Source: DASRIA01 sp963768885 (GTDB taxonomy: Bacteria; Actinomycetota; Thermoleophilia; Solirubrobacterales; JBBDJG01). Taken from it: a DNA stretch of 64,000 nucleotides. Below the pieces are notes generated by a model. The model did not search any database. It worked only from the letters and a program-made list of their open reading frames with translations, and had not been told where the DNA came from. The position numbers were made by a program, and so were the translations under genes. The stretch is from assembly GCA_963768885.1 (NCBI GenBank), contig CAVYJN010000014.1, forward strand, positions 310,001 to 374,000. The letters are read 5' to 3'. Below are positions 44,841-55,085 of the stretch, piece after piece. Each line of letters opens with the position of its first letter. Position 1 is the first letter of the stretch.

Positions 44841-45290
44841 TCATTGCTCGAATCGGAACTCGGTGTCGCCGATGCGGATCCGGTCGCTCGGCCGCAGCGG
44901 TTGCTGCGCACCCAGACGCCGGCCGTTCACGTAGGTGCCGTTGGTGGAGTTCATGTCCTCGATGAAGACCACGCCGTCGCGGTCGTAGAGGCGCGCGTGC
45001 CGGCTCGACGCGAACGAGTCCTCGATGCGGATCTCGTTCGCGGCCGCGCGGCCGATCGCGAGGCCGGGCCCGACGCCGTATTCGCCGCCCGCCGCGAGTC
45101 CCGCTCCGCGCTCGACCACCAGCCGGCCGGAATAGGGCCGCGCATGGTTCCCCTGCTCTTCGCGCTCGCCGTAGGAATCTGCCGCCGGGCGCCCGAGGTC
45201 GCGCAGCGCGCTGCGCGCCACCCACAGCAGGAAGAGGTAGAGCACGCCGAGGAAGGCGAACTGCAGGAGCACCTCGAGTGGATCGGACAT
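44841..45290 (-). CDS. fhaB: FHA domain membrane protein (FhaB/FipA-like)
   Basis: A 149-residue protein with an N-terminal membrane helix (LQFAFLGVLYLFLLWVARSAL) and a C-terminal FHA domain (about 60-149): GLAIGRAAANEIRIEDSFASSRHARLY, then NSTNGTYVNGRRL. The Arg, Ser and Asn residues that bind phosphothreonine are present. In mycobacteria FhaB/FipA recruits phosphorylated divisome or wall proteins. It is flanked by fhaA (8 bp) and pstP (1 bp). Confidence 0.93.
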   Translation of the reverse strand: MSDPLEVLLQFAFLGVLYLFLLWVARSALRDLGRPAADSYGEREEQGNHARPYSGRLVVERGAGLAAGGEYGVGPGLAIGRAAANEIRIEDSFASSRHARLYDRDGVVFIEDMNSTNGTYVNGRRLGAQQPLRPSDRIRIGDTEFRFEQ

Positions 45291-45298
45291 CCCGGCAC

Positions 45299-46054
45299 TC
45301 AGTCCAGGTCGAACCGCATCCGGGAGGTGCCCGCCACGATCTCGTCGCCGGGCGAGAGGACCGCACTGCCCACGCGCTTGCCGTTGACCGCGATCCCGTT
45401 GGTCGACTCGAGGTCCACGACATGCCAGTCGGAGCCGCGCTGCTGGAGCTCGAAGTGCCGCCGCGAGACGTTCGGGTCCTCGAGCACGAAGTCGCAGCGG
45501 CGGCTGCGTCCCACGACGGCGCGCGGCTGGTCCAGCACGAAGGTCTTGCCGTCGAGCGTGATCAGCGCGCGTGCGCGTGGAGACTCGCGCGGTGGCTGCT
45601 CGGCGGCCTGGCGCACCCGCGTCGCGGAGTACACCATCGTGTGGCCGAGGTCGCCTTGCGACGCCTCCTCCCCGGCGTCCTCAGGCGGCTTGACGAGCCG
45701 CGCCTGGATCCCGAACTCACCCATCCTCAGGCGCTTGTCGGTCTCGAAGGAGACCTTGGGGCGCGTCAGCAGGGCGAGCCCCTCGCGTGCCGCGTGCTCG
45801 AGCAGGTGGGCCGCGAGCTCGTCCAGCAGGGCGGGCTCGTAGCCCTCGAACTGGCGGCGGTCCTCACGCGCCAGGAAGACGATGTACTCGTTGGGGACGT
45901 AGGTGCGCGACACCGACACCGCCTTGTAGGACTCCATCTCCTTGGCCAGCCGGCGGGCCAGCTCGACGGGCTGCACGCGGGCCCTGAAGGCACGGTTGAA
46001 CACGCCTTCCACGAGGCCTTCCAACTTCGATTCAACGGATCTCAAGACGCCCAA
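45299..46054 (-). CDS. fhaA: DUF3662 and FHA domain protein (FhaA)
   Basis: A 251-residue cytoplasmic adaptor with a DUF3662 domain (about 1-115; VESKLEGLVEGVFNRAF, VQPVELARRLAKEME, SRTYVPNEYIVFLA) and a C-terminal FHA domain (about 170-245; GRSRRCDFVLEDPNVSRRHFEL, STNGIAVNGKRVG). Mycobacterial FhaA binds the phosphorylated pseudokinase MviN and regulates lipid II export. TTG 46054 is the apparent start, with GGAGG 11 nt upstream. It is first in the fhaA-fhaB-pstP-rodA-pbpA-pknB-ddl operon. Confidence 0.92.
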   Translation of the reverse strand: MGVLRSVESKLEGLVEGVFNRAFRARVQPVELARRLAKEMESYKAVSVSRTYVPNEYIVFLAREDRRQFEGYEPALLDELAAHLLEHAAREGLALLTRPKVSFETDKRLRMGEFGIQARLVKPPEDAGEEASQGDLGHTMVYSATRVRQAAEQPPRESPRARALITLDGKTFVLDQPRAVVGRSRRCDFVLEDPNVSRRHFELQQRGSDWHVVDLESTNGIAVNGKRVGSAVLSPGDEIVAGTSRMRFDLD

Positions 46055-46099
46055 GGGTCAACCATCCTCCGGGCGCGCAGGGAGCGCCGCGGCTCGGAA

Positions 46100-46105
46100 A
46101 TGCTA
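46100..46105 (-). promoter_or_regulatory. Candidate -10 box of the fhaA-ddl operon
   Basis: On the minus strand TAGCAT lies about 45 bp upstream of TTG 46054, leaving a leader that contains GGAGG. No -35 hexamer is clear. Confidence 0.3.
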
Positions 46106-46193
46106 CGAAACACGTCCCGCGCCCCCGCATACCCCGTCGCAAGCGGGATGCCGCCTCGCCCATGTGAGCGCGGACCGGCCGCTCCGCTCGTCA

Positions 46194-46199
46194 TACTCT
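46194..46199 (+). promoter_or_regulatory. Candidate -10 box of the CARDB-like membrane protein gene
   Basis: TACTCT (or CATACT two bases earlier) precedes a leader of about 45 nt that contains GAGGAGAG, nine bases before TTG 46250. Confidence 0.3.
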
Positions 46200-46249
46200 C
46201 CGCTCGAAAGCAGGCTCGATCGCGTCAGCGCACGAGGAGAGCGCTCAAC

Positions 46250-47323
46250 TTGTCGTCATCGCAAGGAAGGCGATCCCCGCGCCCCCGGAGGGGCTCGGGA
46301 GCCGCCGGGTCGCAGGACTCCCAGACGCTGATGGTGCGCCGCACCATCGCGCTGGGCGGAGCGATCCTCGTGATCATCCTGCTCGTCGTCGGGCTCAACA
46401 GCTGTCTCGACAGCCGCAAGGACCGCGCCTTCCGCGGCTACGCGACGGACGTGCGCTCGATCGTGCGGGCCTCCAACGACAACTCGGAGCGCCTGTTCGA
46501 CCTGCTCTCGAGCCCCCAGCGCGCGGACGCGCTCGACGTGCAGACCCAGGTCAACGCGGAGCGCGCAGACGCGGAGCAGCTCGCGCAGCGCGCGCGCGAC
46601 ACCGACCACCCCGACGAGCTCAACGGGGCCCAGGGCTATCTGGTGGAGGCACTCCAGTTCAGGGCCGACGCCATCGAGAAGATCGCCGCGGCGCTCCCCG
46701 AGGCGCTCGGCGACCGGCGCGGCTCCACCGACGCGATCAACGCGATCTCGGGCCAGATGCAGGCCCTGCTCGCCAGCGACGTGATCTACCTGCAACGCAC
46801 GATCCCCCGCTCGAACTCGGCCTACGACAAGCGCGGCATCGAGGAGCGCTTCCCCACCGACCGCTTCCTGCCGGACCTCGGGTGGCTCGATCCCGACACC
46901 GTGCAGACACGACTCAGCCGCATTTCGAACGAGAGCAGCGGCTCCGCCACCCCGGGCCTGCACGGGACGGGCGTCACCGGCGTCACGGTGGAGCCCGCCG
47001 GCGTGGCGCTGAACGAGAGCGGGATCAACCGCGTGCCCGTCAGCGGGCGCGTGACCTTCGACGTGAAGGTCCAGAACCAGGGCGAGTCCGACGAGACGGA
47101 CGTCGCCGTCTCGATCGCGATCACCAACGGCAAGCGCATCAGTGTCGATCAGACCATCCCGCGGATCGCGGCCGGCCAGGAGGAGACGGTCAGCATCCCG
47201 ATCCCCGACACGCCCAGCACCGAGGCCGTCAGCACGGCGACCGTGGCCGTCGCGCCGGTGCCCGGCGAGGGCACGCGCGAGAACAACCGGATCCAGTACC
47301 AGGTGGCGTTCACGGCGGAGTAG
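46250..47323 (+). CDS. Membrane-anchored protein with CARDB-like C-terminal domain
   Basis: About 357 residues from TTG 46250 (GGAGAG nine bases upstream); ATG 46331 would give 330 residues but lacks a ribosome-binding site. The N-terminus is basic, followed by one membrane helix (IALGGAILVIILLVVGLN, about 33-50). An outer helical region (about 55-215) contains RADAEQLAQRARDTDHPDELNGA and similar amphipathic stretches. The C-terminal 110 residues are a CARDB-like beta domain (VTFDVKVQNQGESDETDVAV, RIAAGQEETVSIPIP). Function unknown; it is divergent from the fhaA operon, so a wall-related role is an inference from position only. Confidence 0.72.
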   Translation: MSSSQGRRSPRPRRGSGAAGSQDSQTLMVRRTIALGGAILVIILLVVGLNSCLDSRKDRAFRGYATDVRSIVRASNDNSERLFDLLSSPQRADALDVQTQVNAERADAEQLAQRARDTDHPDELNGAQGYLVEALQFRADAIEKIAAALPEALGDRRGSTDAINAISGQMQALLASDVIYLQRTIPRSNSAYDKRGIEERFPTDRFLPDLGWLDPDTVQTRLSRISNESSGSATPGLHGTGVTGVTVEPAGVALNESGINRVPVSGRVTFDVKVQNQGESDETDVAVSIAITNGKRISVDQTIPRIAAGQEETVSIPIPDTPSTEAVSTATVAVAPVPGEGTRENNRIQYQVAFTAE

Positions 47324-47331
47324 AAGAAAGG

Positions 47332-47359
47332 CCGGGATTTCCTTAGCCGGAAATCCCGG
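47332..47359 (+). repeat. Variable-arm hairpin repeat, copy C1
   Basis: An 11-bp perfect stem CCGGGATTTCC / GGAAATCCCGG closes loop TTAGCC, starting 8 nt after a stop codon. The downstream flank GGTGCC..GGCGGGACGA matches copy W at 25481. It can act as a 3'-end hairpin, but there is no U-tract. Confidence 0.75.
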
Positions 47360-47381
47360 GTGCCTGGCGGGACGAACAGAA

Positions 47382-47407
47382 CGGCTTTTCCTCAGCCGGA
47401 AAAGCCG
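47382..47407 (+). repeat. Variable-arm hairpin repeat, copy C2
   Basis: A 10-bp perfect stem CGGCTTTTCC / GGAAAAGCCG closes loop TCAGCC. The upstream flank GAACAGAA equals that of copy B, and the core TTCCTCAGCCGGAA is one base from the core of copies W and C1. Confidence 0.75.
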
Positions 47408-47461
47408 GTGGTAGCGGGCCGGGGCACCGCAAGACTCCGCTTGCTCCTCCGAGCGCGGGGT

Positions 47462-47467
47462 TATCCT
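47462..47467 (+). promoter_or_regulatory. -10 box, probable leaderless start of the DUF4446 gene
   Basis: TATCCT ends 8 nt before GTG 47476, with no ribosome-binding site between. It would serve the DUF4446-pheA pair. Confidence 0.45.
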
Positions 47468-47475
47468 TTCGCGCG

Positions 47476-47997
47476 GTGCCGGATGACCTCACAACGGCGG
47501 CCGGGATCGCAGCCCTCGCAGCCGGCGGAGTCGCACTTCTCGCGATCCTGCTCGTGCTGGTCCTGTGGATCAAGCTGCGACGGGTGCGAAGCGCGCAGAC
47601 GGCGGTCCTCGGGACGAGCGGCCAGCGCGACCTCGTCACGCACGCCGAGAACCTGGAGATCGGGTTCGCCCAGCTCCAAGCGCTCGTCGAGGAGACCTTC
47701 CGGCGTGTGGAGGAGCGGCTCGAGACCGACGAGCAGCGCATCCAGGGCAGCATCAGCAAGACGGCCGTGATCAGGTATGACGCCTACGGCGAGATGAGCG
47801 GCCGCCAGTCCAGCTCCATGGCCCTGCTCGACGACAACGGGACGGGCGTGGTGCTTTCCTCGATCCTGCACCGCGACCAGGCGCGCATGTACGTCAAGGG
47901 CGTGCGCGACGGGCGCTCGGAGCTCGAGCTCTCGCCGGAGGAGGACGAGGCGATCCGCACCGCCATGGGCGAGGCCGTGGCGGCCCAGTCCCGCTGA
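47476..47997 (+). CDS. DUF4446 family membrane protein
   Basis: A 173-residue protein with one N-terminal helix (IAALAAGGVALLAILLVLVLWI), a short coiled segment (LEIGFAQLQALVEETFRRVEERLE) and the DUF4446 core KTAVIRYDAYGEMSGRQSSSMALLDDNGTGVVLSS plus later YVKGVRDGRSELELSPEE. This family is found in Firmicutes and Actinobacteria, often near chromosome-partition genes, with no known function. It is five bases upstream of pheA and probably cotranscribed. Confidence 0.88.
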   Translation: MPDDLTTAAGIAALAAGGVALLAILLVLVLWIKLRRVRSAQTAVLGTSGQRDLVTHAENLEIGFAQLQALVEETFRRVEERLETDEQRIQGSISKTAVIRYDAYGEMSGRQSSSMALLDDNGTGVVLSSILHRDQARMYVKGVRDGRSELELSPEEDEAIRTAMGEAVAAQSR

Positions 47998-48002
47998 GCG
48001 GC

Positions 48003-48842
48003 GTGCGCGTCGCATTCCTCGGCCCGGAGGGCACCTTCTCCGAGGAGGCGATGTTCGCCTCGGCCGGTCGGGAGGGCATCGAGCCGGTGCCGCTTCCGAC
48101 GATCTACGAGTGCGTGATGGCGGTCGTCACGGGACGCAGCGATCGTTCTCTCGTGCCGATCGAGAACTCGCTCGAGGGCTCGGTGAGCGCGACGCTCGAC
48201 GCGCTGGTGTTCGAGACGGACGAGGTCGAGATCGTCGGCGAGGTCGTGCACCCGGTCCAGCACACGTTGATCGCGCGCACGAGACTCGCCCTGGAGGAGA
48301 TCGAGCGGGTCGTGTCACATCCCCAGGCCAGCGCCCAGTGCGCGCGCTTCCTGCGCGACCGCCTGGCCGGCGCGGACGTGGTCGCCGCGAGCAGCACCGC
48401 GGAGGCCGTGCGCATCGTCGCCGGCTCCGAGCGACCGTGGGCCGCGCTCGGGAACCGCCTGTCGGCGGAGCTGTACGGATGCGAGGTCCTGGCCGAGCGC
48501 GTCGAGGACACGCCGGCGAACGAGACGCGGTTCGTCTGGCTCGAGCGCCGCCGCGGCGACTCGCGCGGCGCCGACAGCGGCCCCTTCAAGACCTCGGTCG
48601 TCTTCTGGGGCCTCCCCGACTCGCCCGGCTCGCTCGTCGCGGCCCTGCAGGAGTTCGCCGGGCGCGGGATCAACCTCACCAAGATCGAGTCGCGGCCGCG
48701 CAAACAGGGACTCGGGCGCTACGTCTTCTTCGCCGACCTCGAGGGCCGGGCCGACGATCCGGCGGTGATCGAGGCGCTCACCGCGATCGAGGCGCAGGTC
48801 GAGACCCTCAGGGTCCTCGGCTGCTACCCGGTCGCGCCCTGA
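48003..48842 (+). CDS. pheA: Prephenate dehydratase
   Basis: A 279-residue monofunctional dehydratase converting prephenate to phenylpyruvate in phenylalanine synthesis. The catalytic domain (1-180) begins FLGPEGTFSEEA and has VPIENSLEGSVSATLD, SHPQASAQCARFL, and the key Thr-Arg-Phe in NETRFVWL. A regulatory ACT domain (about 195-275; GLPDSPGSLVAALQEFAGRG, LTKIESRPRK) allows feedback by phenylalanine. GTG 48003 follows DUF4446 by five bases. Confidence 0.96.
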   Translation: MRVAFLGPEGTFSEEAMFASAGREGIEPVPLPTIYECVMAVVTGRSDRSLVPIENSLEGSVSATLDALVFETDEVEIVGEVVHPVQHTLIARTRLALEEIERVVSHPQASAQCARFLRDRLAGADVVAASSTAEAVRIVAGSERPWAALGNRLSAELYGCEVLAERVEDTPANETRFVWLERRRGDSRGADSGPFKTSVVFWGLPDSPGSLVAALQEFAGRGINLTKIESRPRKQGLGRYVFFADLEGRADDPAVIEALTAIEAQVETLRVLGCYPVAP

Positions 48843-48864
48843 CCGGCGCTCCCCACCGGGCGGG

Positions 48865-48870
48865 TACACT
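48865..48870 (+). promoter_or_regulatory. Candidate -10 box of the HNH endonuclease gene
   Basis: TACACT ends 12 nt before GTG 48883. The gap contains no ribosome-binding site, so a very short or absent leader is likely. Confidence 0.35.
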
Positions 48871-48882
48871 TTTCGCACCGCA

Positions 48883-49503
48883 GTGGAAGCCGCGACCGCC
48901 AGAGACGTGCCGGCGGCGCCCAGAGGGCAAGGCCGCGAGGCAGACCAGGAGACCGACCCAGCCGGGGAGGTAGGCCCTCAACCGCCTGGAACCCGGACGC
49001 GGTCCGAAGGCGGCCGCGTCCTGGTGCTGAACGCCTCGTACGAGCCGCTCAACGTCTGCTCCGTTCGCCGCGCCGTGGTGCTGGTCCTGAAGGAGAAGGC
49101 CGAGCTCGTCGAGAAGGGGCGCCGCACCGTGCGCTCCGAGAGCATGACGCTGCCGCACCCGGTGGTGATCAGGCTCATCACCTACGTCCGCATACCGCGC
49201 GACCAGCGGCGCCGGCGGATCACCCGGCGAGCGGTGTTCGCGCGCGACTCGTGGACCTGCCAGTACTGCGGCACGGGCTCCCACCTGACCGTCGACCACG
49301 TGATGCCGCGCAGCCGCGGAGGAGCGAGCGACTGGGAGAACATCGTCACGTCGTGCGCGCCCTGCAACCGCCGCAAGGGAAACCGCACGCCCGTCGAGAC
49401 CGGGATGCATCCGCGCCAGAAGCCGCATGCGCCGGGACCGACGATCTTCATCCGGGTCGCGGCGCCGGTGCTGCCCGAGGCGTGGCAGCAGTACCTGCCC
49501 TGA
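48883..49503 (+). CDS. HNH endonuclease domain protein
   Basis: About 206 residues from GTG 48883. The first 45 residues are charged and poorly conserved in type, so the true start may be nearer LVLNASYEPLNV, where family similarity begins. The HNH nuclease fold (about 120-175) has CQYCG, HLTVDHVMPRSRGG and NIVTSCAPCNRRKGNRTP, i.e. both zinc Cys pairs and the catalytic His of the D-H motif. This is a widespread single-copy HNH protein of Actinobacteria with unknown cellular role. It converges on gyrA with a 9-bp gap. Confidence 0.88.
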   Translation: MEAATARDVPAAPRGQGREADQETDPAGEVGPQPPGTRTRSEGGRVLVLNASYEPLNVCSVRRAVVLVLKEKAELVEKGRRTVRSESMTLPHPVVIRLITYVRIPRDQRRRRITRRAVFARDSWTCQYCGTGSHLTVDHVMPRSRGGASDWENIVTSCAPCNRRKGNRTPVETGMHPRQKPHAPGPTIFIRVAAPVLPEAWQQYLP

Positions 49504-49512
49504 GCCGTTGAG

Positions 49513-52062
<2,550 letters not shown>

Positions 52063-52072
52063 CTACGGACTC

Positions 52073-54511
52073 CTATACGTCCAGGAACTGCACGTCGCGT
52101 GCATGCTTCTCGATGAATGCGCGGCGCGGCTCGACCTGATCGCCCATCAGCATCGAGAAGAGCTGGTCGGCGGCCGTCGCGTCGTCGATCGTCACCTGCT
52201 GGAGGGTCCGCGACTCCGGGGCCATCGTGGTCACGCGCAGCTGGTCGGCGTTCATCTCGCCGAGGCCCTTGAACCGCTGCAGCCGCACGCCCCGCTTGGC
52301 CAGGCCCAGCACCTTCGTGCGCAGCTCCTCGAAGGACAGCGCCTCGGCCTCGTCGTCGCCCAGCTTGAGCTTGAACGGCGGCGTGCCGGCGAGGTTCTGC
52401 AGCTCCTGGTGCACCCGCGTGAGCTGGCGGTACTCGCGCGAGTCGAAGATCTCGCGGCCGAGCGAGTGGGTGGTCGCAAGGCCGCTCTTGCGCTCGATCG
52501 CCTTGATCCGGATCGAGCCGTCGCCGTTGTGCGAGACCACCTCCGTGTCGTACGGCTCCCCCGCGGGCGCCTTCTTCTTCAGTTGTGCGATCACCTTGTC
52601 GGCCTCGACCAGCCCATGGTCGAGCACCGCCGACTCCTCCAGGAACGTGATCACCTCGTTGCCGTGCTCCGCGCGCAGCGCGGAGGCCCAGCCCTCGTAC
52701 TCCTTCACCAGCCTGGTGAGCCGCTGCCAGCGCTGCTGGGTCAGATTGAAGGCCGTCCCGGCTCGGTCGAACACCTCCATCCGGTCGAGCTTGTCGCGCA
52801 GCAGCACCTCCTCGAGCTCGGACTCCTTCTCGATGTACTGCTCCTTGCTGCCCACCTTCAGGCGGTAGAGCGGCGGCTTCGCGATGTAGACGTAGCCGGC
52901 CTCGATCAGGCCCTGCATCTCGCGGAACAGGAAGGTCAGCACCAGCGTGCGGATGTGCGCGCCGTCCACGTCGGCGTCCGTCATCAGGATCACCTTGTGG
53001 TAGCGCAAGTTCTCGCTGTCGAACTCCTCCCGGATGCCCGTGCCGATCGCGGTCACGAGCGCCTGGATCTCCTCGTTGGAGAGCACCTTGTCGATGCGGT
53101 TCTTCTCGACGTTGATGATCTTGCCGCGCAGCGGTAGGACGGCCTGCGTGTTGCGGTCGCGTGCCTGCTTGCCGCTGCCGCCGGCGGAGTCGCCCTCCAC
53201 GATGAAGAGCTCGGCCAGCGCCGGGTCCTTCACCGAGCAGTCCGCGAGCTTGCCGGGCAGCGTCGAGTTCTCGAGCGCGGACTTGCGCCGCGTCAGGTCT
53301 CGCGCCTTGCGCGCGGCGTCGCGGGCGCGCGACGCGGCGATCGCCTTGCCGATGATCTGGTTCGCCTCGGTCGGGTTCTCCTCGAGGAACTCGCCCAGCT
53401 TGCGGTTGACGGTCGACTCGACGAAGCCCTTCATCGGCGGGTTGCCGAGCTTGGACTTCGTCTGCCCCTCGAACTGCGGGTCGTGCAGCTTCACCGAGAC
53501 GATCGCCGTCAGGCCCTCGCGCACGTCCTCGCCGGCCAGGCTCTCGTCCTTTTCCTTGAGCAGGCCCTTCTTGCGGGCGTAGTCGTTGAGCGTGCGGGTC
53601 AGGGCGGAGCGGAACCCCGAGAGGTGCGTGCCGCCCTCGGTCGTGTTGATGTTGTTGGCGAAGCTGAAGATCGACTCCTGATAGGAGGAGTTCCACTGCA
53701 GCGAGATCTCGGCCTGTCCGTCGTCGGAGTCGCCCTCGAAGTAGACGATCTTCTTGTGGATCGGGTCCTTGTTCTCGTTGAGGTAGGCGACGAAGTCGCG
53801 GATGCCGCCCTCGTAGCGGAACTCGATGCGGTCACCCGAGCCGCGCGCGTCGATCAGCTCGATGCGAAGCCCGCGCGTCAGGAACGCGGTCTCCCGCATG
53901 CGCTGCGCGAGCGTCTCGAAGTCGAACGCGATCTCGTCGAAGATCTCCAGGTCGGGCAGGAAGCCGATCGTCGTGCCCGTCTCCTTGGTGGCCTCGCCCC
54001 GTGTCAGCTGGCCCTGGGGCGCGCCCCGCTCGTAGGTCTGGGTCCACACGTGGCCGTCACGCTTGATCTCGAGTTCGAGCCGCTCCGACAGCGCGTTGAC
54101 GACTGACACGCCCACGCCGTGCAGGCCGCCCGAGACCTTGTAGCCGCCGCCGTCGCCGAACTTGCCGCCGGCGTGCAGGACGGTCAGGACGACCTCGGCG
54201 GCCGGTCGCTTCTCCTTCTCGTGCATGTCGACCGGGATCCCGCGGCCGTTGTCGGTGACCGTCACGCTGTTGTCCGGGTGCAGCGTGATCGTCACGGAAT
54301 CGCAGTGGCCGGCGAGCGCCTCGTCGACGGAGTTGTCGACGACCTCGTAGACGAGGTGGTGCAGGCCGCGCTCACCGGTCGAGCCGATGTACATCCCCGG
54401 GCGCTTGCGAACGGCCTCGAGGCCCTCCAGCACGGTGATGTCGGAGGCCTTGTAGGTGGACGACCCCGCGGGGGTCTCTTTGGCCGTGCTACGCGGCCCG
54501 TTTTTCGGCAA
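52073..54511 (-). CDS. gyrB: DNA gyrase subunit B
   Basis: An 812-residue ATPase subunit, somewhat longer than the usual actinobacterial form (about 650-680). It has the GHKL ATP site (EVVDNSVDEALAGHC, TDNGRGIPVDMHEKEK, GLHGVGVSVVNALS), a TOPRIM domain with VEGDSAGGSGKQARDR and LMTDADVDGAHIRTL, and an insertion of roughly 150 residues before the C-terminal IQRFKGLGEM-like segment (LQRFKGLGEMN), as in proteobacterial GyrB. TTG 54511 is supported by AGGAGG six bases upstream (54518-54523). Confidence 0.97.
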   Translation of the reverse strand: MPKNGPRSTAKETPAGSSTYKASDITVLEGLEAVRKRPGMYIGSTGERGLHHLVYEVVDNSVDEALAGHCDSVTITLHPDNSVTVTDNGRGIPVDMHEKEKRPAAEVVLTVLHAGGKFGDGGGYKVSGGLHGVGVSVVNALSERLELEIKRDGHVWTQTYERGAPQGQLTRGEATKETGTTIGFLPDLEIFDEIAFDFETLAQRMRETAFLTRGLRIELIDARGSGDRIEFRYEGGIRDFVAYLNENKDPIHKKIVYFEGDSDDGQAEISLQWNSSYQESIFSFANNINTTEGGTHLSGFRSALTRTLNDYARKKGLLKEKDESLAGEDVREGLTAIVSVKLHDPQFEGQTKSKLGNPPMKGFVESTVNRKLGEFLEENPTEANQIIGKAIAASRARDAARKARDLTRRKSALENSTLPGKLADCSVKDPALAELFIVEGDSAGGSGKQARDRNTQAVLPLRGKIINVEKNRIDKVLSNEEIQALVTAIGTGIREEFDSENLRYHKVILMTDADVDGAHIRTLVLTFLFREMQGLIEAGYVYIAKPPLYRLKVGSKEQYIEKESELEEVLLRDKLDRMEVFDRAGTAFNLTQQRWQRLTRLVKEYEGWASALRAEHGNEVITFLEESAVLDHGLVEADKVIAQLKKKAPAGEPYDTEVVSHNGDGSIRIKAIERKSGLATTHSLGREIFDSREYRQLTRVHQELQNLAGTPPFKLKLGDDEAEALSFEELRTKVLGLAKRGVRLQRFKGLGEMNADQLRVTTMAPESRTLQQVTIDDATAADQLFSMLMGDQVEPRRAFIEKHARDVQFLDV

Positions 54512-54790
54512 AACGTTCCTCCTGATGGCGCGGCGGCGGCCGCTTTGGTAAACGCCCGTTCAAGTGCACGCACGCGTCGTCTCCGACTGCGGTGTTGCGC
54601 GCGATTGCGAGCGTGGGAAAAGGTGCTCTTAAGTCTAGCAGGTCGAGTGCCCCGTTTCGGCCCTCATCTGGGCGAAATTTCCCTCTGGAATGCGAAAAAA
54701 CGCATCGCGCACCGTGACCTGGCCGGATCGTGCCGGGACGGTGCCACGACCCACTCTAGTCGGCGCCCTAGACGCCTTCGGAAGCCCGCA
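54512..54790. other. 279-bp gap upstream of gyrB with AT-rich palindrome
   Basis: No gene is visible. On the minus strand TAGACT (54632-54637) is a possible gyrB -10, leaving a leader of about 115 nt that ends in the AGGAGG site. ATGCG-AAAAAA-CGCAT (54690-54705) is an inverted repeat with an A6 loop in an unusually AT-rich patch. It could be a supercoiling-sensitive regulatory region; no DnaA-box cluster was found. Confidence 0.35.
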
Positions 54791-55085
54791 TCAGGCGCCC
54801 ACCACGAACCGGATATCGCGCACCTGCCGGCCCTCTGGAAGGAACCGGTTGAGGCTCTCCACGAGGCCCGCGGGACATCATCGACAGCTCCGCGGCCCAG
54901 ACGCCCGAGTCGCAGCGCACGGTCAGGACGCCGCCCTTCTCGGAGACCGGCGCGCAGTGCAGGGCGACCTGCGCGCCCGCTGCCTGCTGCCAGGCCGTCT
55001 GGACGTCGGCCAGCACGGTCGCCGGGGCGAGGTCGGCCTTCAGCCGCGGGAGCGCGTCGGCGAGCGGACGTGGCAGCCGGCTCAC
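54791..55085 (-). CDS. DUF721 (DciA-like) protein (frameshifted)
   Basis: The corrected product has about 97 residues: SRLPRPLADALPRLKADL, ADVQTAWQQAAGAQVALHCAP, LTVRCDSGVWAAELSMMS, then in the next frame LVESLNRFLPEGRQVRDIRFVVGA. The break is at about 54870-54877 (CCCGCGGGCC, one extra G), and the span is 3n+1. DUF721/DciA proteins load or support the replicative helicase DnaB, and the position between recF and gyrB is standard in Actinobacteria. GTG 55085 overlaps the recF stop (GTGA). Confidence 0.8.

Noticed and set aside
47332..47407. Reading the variable-arm hairpins as ordinary Rho-independent terminators
   Set aside because: No U-tracts follow, one copy is inside a coding region and another lies between divergent starts; conserved flanks also argue for a repeat family.
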